64,000 nt of DNA from Paenibacillus alvei DSM 29. Its GTDB lineage: Bacteria > Bacillota > Bacilli > Paenibacillales > Paenibacillaceae. The stretch is from positions 333,001-397,000 of the forward strand of contig NZ_AMBZ01000002.1 in NCBI RefSeq assembly GCF_000293805.1, read 5' to 3'. Made by a program: the position numbers and the translations under genes. The notes below the pieces were generated by a model. That model was not told the origin of the DNA and did no database searches. It worked only from the letters and a program-made list of their open reading frames with translations. Positions 17,237 to 26,284 of the stretch are shown here, piece after piece (the first letter of the stretch is position 1; each line of letters begins with the position of its first letter).

Positions 17237-18319
17237 ATGACACGTTCACGCAGCCTGCTTCGCAGCGCCATCGTTCTGCTGTCTGCTTGCGCCCTTATTT
17301 TGAGCGGATGCGGCAGCAGCGGAAAGGAGGCCTCGGGCACGAACGATACTGCTAGCAAGAAATCCGCCATTAAGCAGCAATCCTACTTTATCTTCGATAC
17401 GATCGTCACCGTCAAGATTTATGATGAGCGAGCGGATCAAAAACAATTCAAGGATATTGAGAACCTTTTGAATGAAATCGACTCGCGTCTGAACCGGACA
17501 AAGGACACAAGTGAGCTGGCGAAGATCCATGCTGCTTCGGGCAAGGAGTCTGTTACCGTCACACCGGAGTCCTTTGACTTGATTGCCAAATCGCTGGATT
17601 ATGCCAAGCGTACTGAAGGACGCTTCGATCCTACCGTTGGCCCGATCGTGGACTTATGGAATATTGGCCATGAGAATGCTAAGGTGCCGAATCCAGACAA
17701 GCTGGCACAGACGTTAAAGCTGGTCAATTATAAGGACGTGACGCTTGATCCTGCGAAGCATGCCATTAAGTTGAACCGTGAAGGTATGGAACTTGATATG
17801 GGCAGTATCGGCAAGGGGTATGCCGCCGACCGAATCGCGGACTACTTGCGCAATAACGGCTTCCCGAGCGCTATCATTGATCTAGGCGGCAATATTTTTG
17901 CGGTTGGAGCGAAGCCTGGCGGTTCGGATTGGACGATCGGCGTTCAAGATCCAGATGAAACTCGCGGCAACCAAATCGGCAAGATGAAGGTGCAGGACAA
18001 GACGATTGTGACGTCCGGCGTTTATGAACGATATTTTGTAGAGAACGGCAAGCATTATCATCACATACTTGATCCCGCTACCGGCTATCCGGTCGATAAT
18101 GGTCTCAGCAGTGTGACGATTGTGACGAACAGCTCGACGGATGCCGATGCGCTGTCCACTTCCCTATTCGCCCTCGGCGTAGAGAAGGGCTTGAAGTTCG
18201 TCGAAGAAGATCCGAATGTCGAGGCCATCTTCATAACGACCGACCACAAGGTGTACTGTACGTCAGGCATTAAGGAAATTTTCGAGTTAACGAACGATAA
18301 GTATAAGATTGTCAATTAA
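17237..18319 (+). CDS. fmnB: FmnB/ApbE extracytosolic FMN transferase lipoprotein
   Basis: A 360-residue lipoprotein. A basic start (MTRSRSLLRS), hydrophobic core and LSGC lipobox place it outside the membrane. The ApbE fold is recognisable from FDTIVTV, DSRLNRTKDTSEL, the FDPTVGPIVDLWNIG block, MGSIGKGYAAD near 198, and HHILDPATGYPV near 285. ApbE enzymes use FAD to attach FMN to Ser/Thr in D-x-x-S-G-x-S/T motifs; Listeria FmnB modifies PplA. A matching motif is present in the lipoprotein fragment at 1-227. I start at 17237, after GGAGG, since the longer frame would bury the signal peptide. It is divergent from eetA. Confidence 0.9.
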   Translation: MTRSRSLLRSAIVLLSACALILSGCGSSGKEASGTNDTASKKSAIKQQSYFIFDTIVTVKIYDERADQKQFKDIENLLNEIDSRLNRTKDTSELAKIHAASGKESVTVTPESFDLIAKSLDYAKRTEGRFDPTVGPIVDLWNIGHENAKVPNPDKLAQTLKLVNYKDVTLDPAKHAIKLNREGMELDMGSIGKGYAADRIADYLRNNGFPSAIIDLGGNIFAVGAKPGGSDWTIGVQDPDETRGNQIGKMKVQDKTIVTSGVYERYFVENGKHYHHILDPATGYPVDNGLSSVTIVTNSSTDADALSTSLFALGVEKGLKFVEEDPNVEAIFITTDHKVYCTSGIKEIFELTNDKYKIVN

Positions 18320-18341
18320 TAAGCTACTTATCGGAAAAATA

Positions 18342-18407
18342 GAACGCCCGCTGCCTTAATCGAACCTGCTCTAGCAGTCGATTCAAGATAGCGGGCGCTT
18401 GCTTTTT
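18342..18407 (+). terminator. terminator of fmnB
   Basis: AACGCCCGCT pairs with AGCGGGCGCTT, with an inner CTGCT/AGCAG stem and flanking TTAATCGA/TCGATTCAA, followed by T6. Confidence 0.75.
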
Positions 18408-18447
18408 TCAAACATATGCTCTGATATTCAACGAGGCAAATCGACCT

Positions 18448-19301
18448 TCATCCCCACATGCTTATCAAGACCATGCCGGATGCCACAACAGCCGATGTCG
18501 CGATTCTCGTCCACCCCTGCTGCTCCTTCAGTACAACGATACCTAACATTGTTCCGATTACAATGCTGAATTCGCGGATCGGAGCGAGATGGGCAAGCGG
18601 CCCCAGTGTCATTGCGAACAAGAACAATAAATAAGAACCAGGCGAAATGATAGAGCCCAGTACAATCGTACGCCAATTTGCCTTCCACTCATGGCGTATC
18701 CGCTTCGTACGTATGATAGAAGGTGCTAAGAACAGAAGCGCGCCTAAGTTCGAAATTTGAATCAGTCCCAAGGGACTGAAAAACTCCACCACCATCTTAT
18801 CAGTCAGCGTATAACTGGCTGTGCACATCCCAACGATGGTCGTAATTGCTAAGGTTAGCCACCAGAGTCTGCTGCGCGGCTCCTTCGAGGAGAACATGCC
18901 GCTGAGCGCAAACAATCCTCCGACAATCAGCAGCCAGCCAAGCCAGCCGATTAGAGATAAGCTTTCATCGTACAGAAATACGCTCACAATAGGTACGATG
19001 AGTGCAGCCGTTCCTCGCATCATTGGATAGACCTTGGACAGATCGCCGACCTGATAAGCCTTTGATACGAGCCATAGGTAAACTCCCTGAAGCAGTAGAG
19101 ATAAGAATAATAGGAGCCCATTTTCCCATGACCAATTCATAACTAACAAATCATGAACAAAAAACGGCATAAACACAACTGCAGCCAAGCCGTGCAAGCA
19201 AAATAAAAAGATTCCTTATGAATGCTCCGCTTCGCGAACATATTCCAGGTGGCATGTGCAAAGGCAGAGGCGATGACCAATAGGAGGCCGTATATTTCCA
19301 C
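18448..19301 (-). pseudogene. DMT/EamA-family transporter, frameshifted near the N terminus
   Basis: Two frames make one protein of about 285 residues with roughly ten hydrophobic helices, as in EamA drug/metabolite transporters. The start is GTG at 19301 with AAAGGAG eight bases before; the first 35 residues (VEIYGLLLVIASAFAHATWN, a typical EamA opening) run into the wrong frame at the T4 run on the minus strand (19200-19203). One extra T restores LHGLAAVVFMPFF and the rest to 18448. The remainder is uninterrupted, so a sequencing error is as likely as a fresh mutation. Substrate cannot be predicted. Confidence 0.7.
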
Positions 19302-19388
19302 TCTAGCATCTCCTTTGTAAAGATTCGTTTCAATTTCCCTTAATATATAAGTTAATCCACATGCTTCCTTCCCCCGTAACCGACAAAG

Positions 19389-19421
19389 AGGAGACCCATG
19401 CCAGATAAGGCAGAGTCTCCT
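19389..19421 (-). terminator. hairpin after the GH20 gene
   Basis: AGGAGAC..TGCC pairs with GGCA..GTCTCCT around TTATCT. The T tail is weak (CTCTTTG). Confidence 0.5.
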
Positions 19422-19470
19422 CCTTGCGATGTTCAGCTGTTCAGCTGCATGACAGCATATGCTTCATCTA

Positions 19471-21381
19471 TTAAATGGCAGAGAATACAGTACCGGTCAC
19501 GATGCGATGGAAGAATGGCTGATGCGCTACGCGATGCTCGCCGACTGGATCATCACTGTAGAAAGGAAGGCGCTCCTGCTCAAGCTCCTCCAAGCAAGCT
19601 ACACGTTCGTCAACAAAGTCGAGGATACGCTCTTCCGCCGACTGCAGACGTGCCATTACGGTACCGTAGCGGCTATCGATCACTTCCCAGCCGAATGGCT
19701 TGCTTGTCGCCATCCAGAGTGCCCGATGCGCCTTACGCGCTTCATCCACGAGCGGACGAATCGTAGGTATCACTTCGGTAGCGATGCGACGCAGTTCCTC
19801 CTTGTCGCCATTCCGATATGCACGGGTTACCTGTACACCAAGCATCGACTTTGCACCGACAGCCGCGGACAGCTTTGCGTACATATCGAATACGAGCGCA
19901 TGATCGCCCGTCGTGTTATCTCGTGCAGCCGCAAGGCGTTGCGCCAACTCCTTGTAATGCTTCGGCAGCTTCGCTTCCAGCTCCTCTGTAAGGTAGATAT
20001 CAAACAGCCCGAGCAGCGCATCCTGGAACAACAGGAACTTCGATCCATTCGAGCCGTGCATATTATTTTCCGCAACACCTGGAGTCTCATCCAAATAAGT
20101 CAATTGCCAGTAATCATCGAAGCTCTGGCCTGTGCACAGTTGGAAGCGTTCCTTCAACTTCACTTCATCCACTTCGCCTTCGGTATAACCATGCTCAGCG
20201 AACAACTGCAGGCCTGGGAGAATCGTCATATGGTTCGTCTCCTGGCCATTGTCGCCCCATGCTGTCGCAAATACTTCCTGAATCCCCTTCGACTTGCAGG
20301 CGAGCAGGGCTGGATTCGTATTCTGCCACGTCTTGCCATAGTTCGGGCTCATAGCGCCCCATACCCATACGCCGCCTGCGAATACTGGATCAGATCCAAG
20401 CTGGCGATGCTTCTCGATGAACTCTTCATAGAAGCCTTGATCATCGTGATAGTAATCCCAATAGACAAACTGAACACCCTTCGGAATTTGATCAACAACC
20501 TCATTTGTGAAGTTAATGTCAAGATCATAGTAATGCCCGCCATTTTTCATAAGCAGATGGAAATACATGTCGCTCCACATCATTGGAGTCAAGCCGTGCT
20601 TGCCCGTAATCTCCAAGACGCGAGCCAAATGCTCATTCATAATATCGAAACGCTCACGGAAGCCATGCTTGTGCATATATTTGCCCAGACCGAGACCGAA
20701 CGCCTCATCCATCCCGATATGAATGCGCTTGGATCGAAGCGATTTCGTTGCCGCTACAACCATATCCTCTATGAAACGGTACGTCTCCTCTTCGCCTATG
20801 AGAAGGACATCCTCCGTATCCTTCATCTCGTTCGCATAGTCCCACTTCAGCGCCTGCGCCAAATGGCCAAGCGTCTGAATGCAAGCGACTACCTCAATAC
20901 CGAACATGGCGGCATATTGATCAATTTCATACAGCTCCTCAGTTGAGTAGCGTCCGCGCATGTAGCCGAAATACGGACGTCCTGGAACTTCATACGTGTC
21001 TTCGGTATATAGCATTGCGCCATTCAAGCCCATCAGCGCCATTGAGCGCAGCGTTTGCTTCATCATATGCACATTCGGAACCGCATTCCGAGATGCATCG
21101 ATCATCGTTCCGTTATACGTAAATTGCGGGTGCTCCGTAATATCGAACGGCTGTCCTTTGCGAAGCTGCTCGACGAACAGGCCAAGCGCACGGAAGAAAT
21201 GAATGTCCGCCTCATAGCAAATCACCCCTTTTGTTCCATCCCATGCGGCACGAAGCGGCCCTTCCTCTTGCTCCACTCGTACGAGAGTACCTTCTGTACC
21301 TGCTTCCATATTTAATAACGACTGCAATTCTTGGATCCCTGGCAATAGTTGCTCGACACTGCCTATAAACTGTAACTTCAC
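19471..21381 (-). CDS. glycoside hydrolase family 20 beta-N-acetylhexosaminidase
   Basis: A 636-residue enzyme releasing terminal GlcNAc/GalNAc by substrate-assisted catalysis. The catalytic Asp-Glu pair is in HIGMDEAFGLG near residue 240. A GH20b-like N-terminal domain (1-100), the MIDASRNAVPN barrel entry near 113, and MMWSDMYF and VYWDYYH strands support the family. No signal peptide, so probably cytoplasmic, acting on imported chitin or peptidoglycan fragments. GTG start after GGGAGGG. It stands alone with no sugar transporter nearby, and a long open frame on its opposite strand is only its shadow. Confidence 0.85.
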   Translation of the reverse strand: MKLQFIGSVEQLLPGIQELQSLLNMEAGTEGTLVRVEQEEGPLRAAWDGTKGVICYEADIHFFRALGLFVEQLRKGQPFDITEHPQFTYNGTMIDASRNAVPNVHMMKQTLRSMALMGLNGAMLYTEDTYEVPGRPYFGYMRGRYSTEELYEIDQYAAMFGIEVVACIQTLGHLAQALKWDYANEMKDTEDVLLIGEEETYRFIEDMVVAATKSLRSKRIHIGMDEAFGLGLGKYMHKHGFRERFDIMNEHLARVLEITGKHGLTPMMWSDMYFHLLMKNGGHYYDLDINFTNEVVDQIPKGVQFVYWDYYHDDQGFYEEFIEKHRQLGSDPVFAGGVWVWGAMSPNYGKTWQNTNPALLACKSKGIQEVFATAWGDNGQETNHMTILPGLQLFAEHGYTEGEVDEVKLKERFQLCTGQSFDDYWQLTYLDETPGVAENNMHGSNGSKFLLFQDALLGLFDIYLTEELEAKLPKHYKELAQRLAAARDNTTGDHALVFDMYAKLSAAVGAKSMLGVQVTRAYRNGDKEELRRIATEVIPTIRPLVDEARKAHRALWMATSKPFGWEVIDSRYGTVMARLQSAEERILDFVDERVACLEELEQERLPFYSDDPVGEHRVAHQPFFHRIVTGTVFSAI

Positions 21382-21554
21382 AGCAGATCCCTCCCCACGT
21401 GTTGTTGGATGCGCTTACAGATACGACATGATATCGCTATCTTCTCTTCTATATATGGCGCACACTAGTCACCCGTAGTTTACCACATCTATCTGTAATG
21501 GAGGTGACAAGCCCGTGAATTTATATAAAGAGCAGCATACCTGCGTTTTCGGCA

Positions 21555-21590
21555 AACAAAAAGACCGAGCCTAATCATGACTCGATCTTG
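21555..21590 (-). terminator. terminator of the formate/nitrite transporter gene
   Basis: On the minus strand AGATCGAG pairs with CTCGGTCT (one G-T), followed by T5. Confidence 0.7.
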
Positions 21591-21629
21591 CCTACCTTTA
21601 CATACCAATGTTCTGCGCTGCTGCCTCAG

Positions 21630-22514
21630 TTAGTGAACAGGCGAGCTCGCCGCTCCCGAAGGCATCGCGTTGCTTTCAGCACCTGCATCCTTCGAATGCA
21701 GATGCTCGGAAGCCCCATTCGTTACCTTCTGGTTGTTCACATGCTGCGAACGCAAGTACACCATATAGTAAGCACCTGCTACAAAGACAACCCCTCCGGC
21801 CAAGTTGCCCAGCCAGACAGGAATGAAGTTCGACATATATTGCCCCCAGCTGAAATGCCCCTCAAAAATGGCTGCTGGAATGACAAACATATTGGCAACA
21901 ACGTGTTGGAACCCGATGGCTACAAAAGCCATCGTCGGGAACCAAATGCCCATAATTTTTCCGCTGAAGCTCTTCGCCCCATAAGCCAACCATACCGCCA
22001 GTGCAACAAGCCAGTTGCAGCCAATCCCGCTGACAAAAGCCTGAATAAAGCTTTCATCCAGCTTATGAGCCGCTACATCAACTGTCTTCTGCAAATATGG
22101 GCCAGAACTCGTAAGCCCCACTACATGACCGAAGAAATACGCTACAAACAAAGCCCCCAAGAAATTAGCAAACGTAATCACCACGATATTTCGGATGGCC
22201 TCTCCGGTCGTTATGCAGCCTTTCATTCGAGCGAGCGGTACGGCCATCATATTCCCGGTCAACAGCTCTCCGCCAGCTAATAAGACAAGGATCAACCCTA
22301 CGGGGAACAACGCTGCTCCAATCAAGCTATTAATACTTCCCCATTCCGCGGGCGCGGCTGCCGTCACCCGTATATATAAGAGATAACCGAGCGCAATAAA
22401 TGCCCCGGCAAGAAAACCTAAGATCAGCATGGCAGACAAAGGATTTCTCGCTTTGATCGTTCCGGTTTCCACTGTTGCTTCCGCAATTTGCTGCGGCTTC
22501 AAATAACCTGACAT
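21630..22514 (-). CDS. formate/nitrite transporter (FNT) family channel
   Basis: A 294-residue FocA/NirC-type protein with six helices. Family marks are ELLTGNMMAVPLA near 85, FANFLGALFVAY, GIGCNWLVALAVW with the conserved Cys-Asn region near 165, and GFQHVVANMFVIP near 200 carrying the pore His. It would move formate, nitrite or hydrosulfide. After the last helix is a 40-residue hydrophilic tail rich in Ser/Ala/His. I use the second ATG of MSMSGYL, eight bases after AGGAGG. An Fnr-like site upstream fits anaerobic expression; no pfl or nitrite reductase gene is adjacent. Confidence 0.85.
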   Translation of the reverse strand: MSGYLKPQQIAEATVETGTIKARNPLSAMLILGFLAGAFIALGYLLYIRVTAAAPAEWGSINSLIGAALFPVGLILVLLAGGELLTGNMMAVPLARMKGCITTGEAIRNIVVITFANFLGALFVAYFFGHVVGLTSSGPYLQKTVDVAAHKLDESFIQAFVSGIGCNWLVALAVWLAYGAKSFSGKIMGIWFPTMAFVAIGFQHVVANMFVIPAAIFEGHFSWGQYMSNFIPVWLGNLAGGVVFVAGAYYMVYLRSQHVNNQKVTNGASEHLHSKDAGAESNAMPSGAASSPVH

Positions 22515-22667
22515 CGACATAACCTCCTGCTTGTGCATATTCCGATGCAAGCCTGATCATCCCAAGGCCTGCTTTCCATTCGCACCTACCCAGATGCGAT
22601 TCACCCCGGTTGGAATGTCAACTGAACAGGTTGCAAATTCATTGTAACGAAGCCCTCACCATGATGT

Positions 22668-22683
22668 TGTGCATTTTATCACA
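22668..22683 (-). promoter_or_regulatory. Fnr-like site upstream of the FNT gene
   Basis: Minus strand TGTGATAAAATGCACA matches TGTGA-N6-TCACA with one mismatch, about 155 bases before the start codon. Confidence 0.4.
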
Positions 22684-22741
22684 AAGTATATTTCAAATAT
22701 TGACCATTTTGCGTATACAAGGAAATAGGTGCACAGCATAC

Positions 22742-22778
22742 AAAAAAAGCCAGCAAGTCAAGGTCTCGACTCACTGGC
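22742..22778 (-). terminator. terminator of the COG2509 gene
   Basis: GCCAG..AGTC pairs with GACT..CTGGC, followed by T7 on the minus strand. Confidence 0.75.
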
Positions 22779-22814
22779 CCTCCCCTATGAATTGGCTTGA
22801 GTGGCATCGTGCAT

Positions 22815-24251
22815 TTACGCGCCGCGTTTGGCAACGATGCTGCGTGCAATGTGTACACCTGCGGCACCTGCCTGTGCGAGTCCGCGCGTAATGCCAGCGC
22901 CGTCTCCGCCGCAGTATAAGCCTTCAATTTCCGACTCCAATGTCGTATCCAGCTTTGGACGAGCGGAGTAGAATTTCGCCTCAACTCCATAAAATAACGT
23001 GTGCTCAGAAGCGATGCCCGGCGTTACGCGATCAAGCGCTTCAACCATTTCAATGAGACTCTTCATCGTATTGTATGGAAGTACAAGACCCAAATCCCCA
23101 GCAACGGCCTCTTTCAAGGTAGGCTCCAGGAATCCTTCTTGGATGCGCTTTTCTGTTGAGCGGCGTCCACGAATGATGTCCCCGTACTTCTGGACGATAA
23201 TGCCGCCTCCGGACAAATCGTTCGCGCGCTTACAGATTTCACGAGCGTACTCATTCGGCTTATCGAACGGCTCCGTAAACTTATGCGATACAAGCAGCGC
23301 AAAATTCGTGTTTGCAGAGCCCAGCTTCGGATCCTTGAAGGAGTGCCCGTTCGCGCACATGATGCCACTGTGGTTCTCCACCACGACATGGCCAGACGGA
23401 TTGCTGCAGAAGGTACGCACCTGTGTGCCAACAGACGTATTGAACACGAATTTCCCTTCATACAGGTGTTCATTGATTTCGCGCATAACGATATCGGAGG
23501 TCTCTACCCGCACCCCAACATCGACTTGGTTGTTGTACATTTTCAAGCGGCGCTTTTTCAATATTTCCGTCAACCATGCTGAGCCGTCACGTCCCGGCAC
23601 GATTACCACTTGATCAGCTTCATGCTTCTCACCGCTCTTTAGCTCAATCCCCTTCACAATATAGCGCCCATCCTGCTTCTCTGAAATCAGATCCGCGACT
23701 TCTGTTTTGTAGGCCATTTCGACGCGAGGCTTCAAATATTCATAAATGGATTTTAAAATCTCCAGGTTCTGTTCCGTTCCCAAATGACGCACCTGTGCGC
23801 GCAGTAGCTTCAAGCCAGCAGAATAGCCCAGCTGTTCAATACGACGTACCGTTTCTGTTGTTGGATCGGTAATATCCGTTGTAGCTCCATGCTCCAGGTT
23901 GATTGCATCTACATATTTGATCAAGTCCAGTACTTGTGAAGCCGGCAAATAATCAGTCAGCCAGCCGCCAAATTCTGTCGTTACGTTAAATTTACCATCA
24001 CTGTATGCCCCTGCTCCACCGAAGCCGTTTGTAATCGAACAAGCTGGGAGACAGCCGGCAAAATCCTTCTTTCCTGCCGCTGGAGGACACTTTTGGATTT
24101 TCTCCTCCAAAATCGGACAGTTGCGGCGATAAATATCATGTCCCTTATCTACGAGCAATACTTTCAGATGTGGAGCCTTCAAAGATAATTCATAACAAGT
24201 GAAAATACCAGCCGGACCTGCTCCTACAACAATTACATCATATTTACTCAT
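22815..24251 (-). CDS. FAD-dependent dehydrogenase of the COG2509 type
   Basis: A 478-residue flavoprotein. The FAD-binding Rossmann motif VVGAGPAGIFTCYEL is at the N terminus, a Cys-rich stretch (RRNCPILE, KCPPA, GCLPACS) lies around 45-80, and a C-terminal GLYCGGDGAGITRGLAQAG closes the FAD site. This layout matches the uncharacterised NAD(P)/FAD dehydrogenases of COG2509; no substrate is established to my knowledge. The start follows GAGGAGG at MSKYDV rather than the upstream in-frame ATG. A guanine-class riboswitch precedes the gene, tying expression to purine level, and two purine permeases are elsewhere in the window. Confidence 0.8.
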   Translation of the reverse strand: MSKYDVIVVGAGPAGIFTCYELSLKAPHLKVLLVDKGHDIYRRNCPILEEKIQKCPPAAGKKDFAGCLPACSITNGFGGAGAYSDGKFNVTTEFGGWLTDYLPASQVLDLIKYVDAINLEHGATTDITDPTTETVRRIEQLGYSAGLKLLRAQVRHLGTEQNLEILKSIYEYLKPRVEMAYKTEVADLISEKQDGRYIVKGIELKSGEKHEADQVVIVPGRDGSAWLTEILKKRRLKMYNNQVDVGVRVETSDIVMREINEHLYEGKFVFNTSVGTQVRTFCSNPSGHVVVENHSGIMCANGHSFKDPKLGSANTNFALLVSHKFTEPFDKPNEYAREICKRANDLSGGGIIVQKYGDIIRGRRSTEKRIQEGFLEPTLKEAVAGDLGLVLPYNTMKSLIEMVEALDRVTPGIASEHTLFYGVEAKFYSARPKLDTTLESEIEGLYCGGDGAGITRGLAQAGAAGVHIARSIVAKRGA

Positions 24252-24765
24252 TGTTTCCTCCTCGATGCTCACGATGTTTCGGTCTATTTATCTCTTATCC
24301 GATGAGCCTGCACCTATTTGGGCAAAAAAATATCCTGTTACGTGCAGGTATACCAAAGCATACCTATCGTAGTCAGGAATTTACGGCTCCTGGTAGAGAC
24401 CCCTAGACCTTATCTCTGGGATATACGAACAGGATAAACAAAATAATGGCCAATCAATCCTTGCTCTCCACTTTCCGCGGGAGCAACCTTATTGTATCTA
24501 AATTTAACGAACAAGTCAACAACACTCACGCCCATTGTTCGTTAATTATTTTTAATCCCACATCATAATTTACTAATCACGATTATAAATAGAGCAAATT
24601 CCGAACATTATTATTTTGTCCACTTGCTTCATTATTCCCTGCTGCATTCAAAACTGCCCCCCCCTTCACAGTCAGCATCTACCCAAAATGAGGTTATCGA
24701 TATATGATTTACCTATGATATAACTCACAACAAAGATTGGCATGCATACGATTGGAGGCACGCGT
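24252..24765. other. divergent AT-rich intergenic region with riboswitch
   Basis: This stretch separates the COG2509 gene from the ABC/LytTR gene. It contains the minus-strand riboswitch described separately. The half nearest 24765 is AT-rich and should hold the promoter of the plus-strand gene; I could not pick a convincing -35/-10 pair or LytTR repeats. Confidence 0.5.
24324..24430 (-). promoter_or_regulatory. guanine-class purine riboswitch with terminator
   Basis: Minus strand from about 24430: CGTATA opening, P2 ending in AGGTC, the conserved GTCTCTACC, then CCGTAAA and the closing GACTACG that pairs with TCGTA of P1. These are the invariant purine-aptamer blocks in order. The specificity base after GA is C (GACTA), as in guanine/hypoxanthine aptamers; adenine aptamers have T. 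Downstream, ATACCTG and CAGGATAT can pair and are followed by T7 (24324-24330), an intrinsic terminator expected to form when guanine is bound. It leads into the COG2509 gene 73 bases later. Confidence 0.85.
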
Positions 24766-26025
24766 ATGAACGCGCTTGAACCCCCCGCTGGGGATGGACT
24801 GATTATTGACAAACTATCGATGACAAAAGGCAACTCCACACTTTTAGATGCGCTGAGCGTACAAATAAATCCGGGACAGTGCATTGCGGTGCAAAGCAAC
24901 CATATCACCGGACAGTTGATTATTGATTTACTAATAAATAGAGCCAAGCCCTCGGCTGGAAGCGTGACATGGCGCGGCATTCCATTTTCCTTCGCTTCTC
25001 TCGCCACTAAAATCGGCTTGATTCGGCAGAGTGAAGCCTTATATGAACGATTAACACCGAAGGAAGCCTTGACCTTCTTTATGAAAATGTATGGGGCCTA
25101 CCATAAAGACCGCTTGGAACAGCTCTTGAAGCTAACCGGCTTGTATGAGCGCATGAATACGCCGCTAGGCAAATGCTCATTGCCCGAACAGCGCCGATTC
25201 CACCTAGCACGAGCCGCAGCTCATCGTCCAGAGTTGATTATCATCGAGGATCCTGAATTCCATATGGACTTGGAAAGCAGCTACCTGCTCCGTCAATGGA
25301 TTAACACGATGTGCGAGGAGGGCGTTTCCATCTTCATGACTGTGCCTTCCTTGGAGAGTGCGCTCACAATGACCAATCATGTTGTACGCTTAACGCCTGT
25401 CGGCTTTAAGCCAGTCATCATTGAGGACGAGCCTGTAAATCAAATATCCGAGGTTGAGGCCCTTAACGTAGATGAACAAGCCAACCTCGCCCAGCAGTCA
25501 GGCTTGGAAGAAATAGCTCAGGAAGGCCACAAGAGTACAGCCGCAGTTTTAGACACATCAGATACTGAGCTAAGCGAAGAAGATGCCGAACTTGTACATA
25601 AAGAGGACGCTCCTAATGCGAAGCCTGAGGAAAAGGAAGACGAGCTTGATTCGGCAGCAGTAGGCAAACGCTTCGTCCCGCAAATTAGCTTTGACAAAAT
25701 TCCAGCACGTATTGAAGATAAAATCGTGCTTATTGATCCGCTTGAATTGAATTATATCGAAAGCCAAGATGGCGCTTCCCAGCTTCATATGCATTCCGGT
25801 TCGCTGCCCTGCACGATGACGCTGACAGAATTGGAGCGCAAGCTCAAGGCATTCGGATTTTTCCGCTGCCATCGCTCCTACTTGGTCAATTTGCAGCGTG
25901 TCCGTGAAGTCATTATTTGGTCCCGCAACAGCTACAGCCTCGTGCTTGATGATGAGAATAAGAGCAAGGTGCCGCTCTCCAAGAATAAATACGAAGAAAT
26001 GAAGGCTATTATGGGAATCGGATAG
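24766..26025 (+). CDS. degenerate ABC ATPase fused to a LytTR DNA-binding domain
   Basis: A 419-residue regulator. Residues 10-215 follow the ABC ATPase fold but lack working motifs: the Walker A position reads AVQSNHITGQ without GKS/T, the signature is replaced by SLPEQRR, and the Walker B Glu position is Asp in LIIIEDPEF. An acidic linker (215-300, many Glu/Asp) leads to a LytTR domain (about 310-415) with YIESQDG, FFRCHRSYLVNL and KVPLSKNKYEEM. It probably senses the state of, and regulates, the adjacent ABC transporter encoded downstream on the same strand. GGAGG precedes the ATG chosen; an ATG 24 bases upstream is possible. Confidence 0.82.
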   Translation: MNALEPPAGDGLIIDKLSMTKGNSTLLDALSVQINPGQCIAVQSNHITGQLIIDLLINRAKPSAGSVTWRGIPFSFASLATKIGLIRQSEALYERLTPKEALTFFMKMYGAYHKDRLEQLLKLTGLYERMNTPLGKCSLPEQRRFHLARAAAHRPELIIIEDPEFHMDLESSYLLRQWINTMCEEGVSIFMTVPSLESALTMTNHVVRLTPVGFKPVIIEDEPVNQISEVEALNVDEQANLAQQSGLEEIAQEGHKSTAAVLDTSDTELSEEDAELVHKEDAPNAKPEEKEDELDSAAVGKRFVPQISFDKIPARIEDKIVLIDPLELNYIESQDGASQLHMHSGSLPCTMTLTELERKLKAFGFFRCHRSYLVNLQRVREVIIWSRNSYSLVLDDENKSKVPLSKNKYEEMKAIMGIG

Positions 26026-26284
26026 GATGACCGCTCCATTTAGCCGCAACGTCGTATCAAATCAGCTTCTAATCGGTTCCATCCTCCCTGCGAAACGCTC
26101 CATTCAACCACTGGAGTGCGCTATTCGCGGGGTTTTTGAGGTGCCGATCACCCTTTCACAGTACGATAAGGATGTCGACAGGGACGGCAGCGCAGCAATG
26201 AGCTGCACCGACCGCAAATGAGCAACAGCGGGCACTGACATTCGAATCGTATACAATATCATTTAGATAAAGCGAGGGTGACTC

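Larger units (their letters stand above)
22515..22814. other. leader region of the FNT gene and tail of the COG2509 gene
   Basis: About 300 bases holding the Fnr-like site at 22668-22683 and the terminator at 22742-22778. No gene is seen. Confidence 0.5.

Noticed and set aside
19459..20946. 495-codon plus-strand open frame
   Set aside because: It lies opposite the GH20 gene, has no ribosome site and a biased, low-complexity composition; it is a codon-bias shadow.
26027..26221. 64-codon frame between the LytTR gene and the ABC ATPase
   Set aside because: It overlaps the end of the previous gene, has no ribosome site of its own and no recognisable features.
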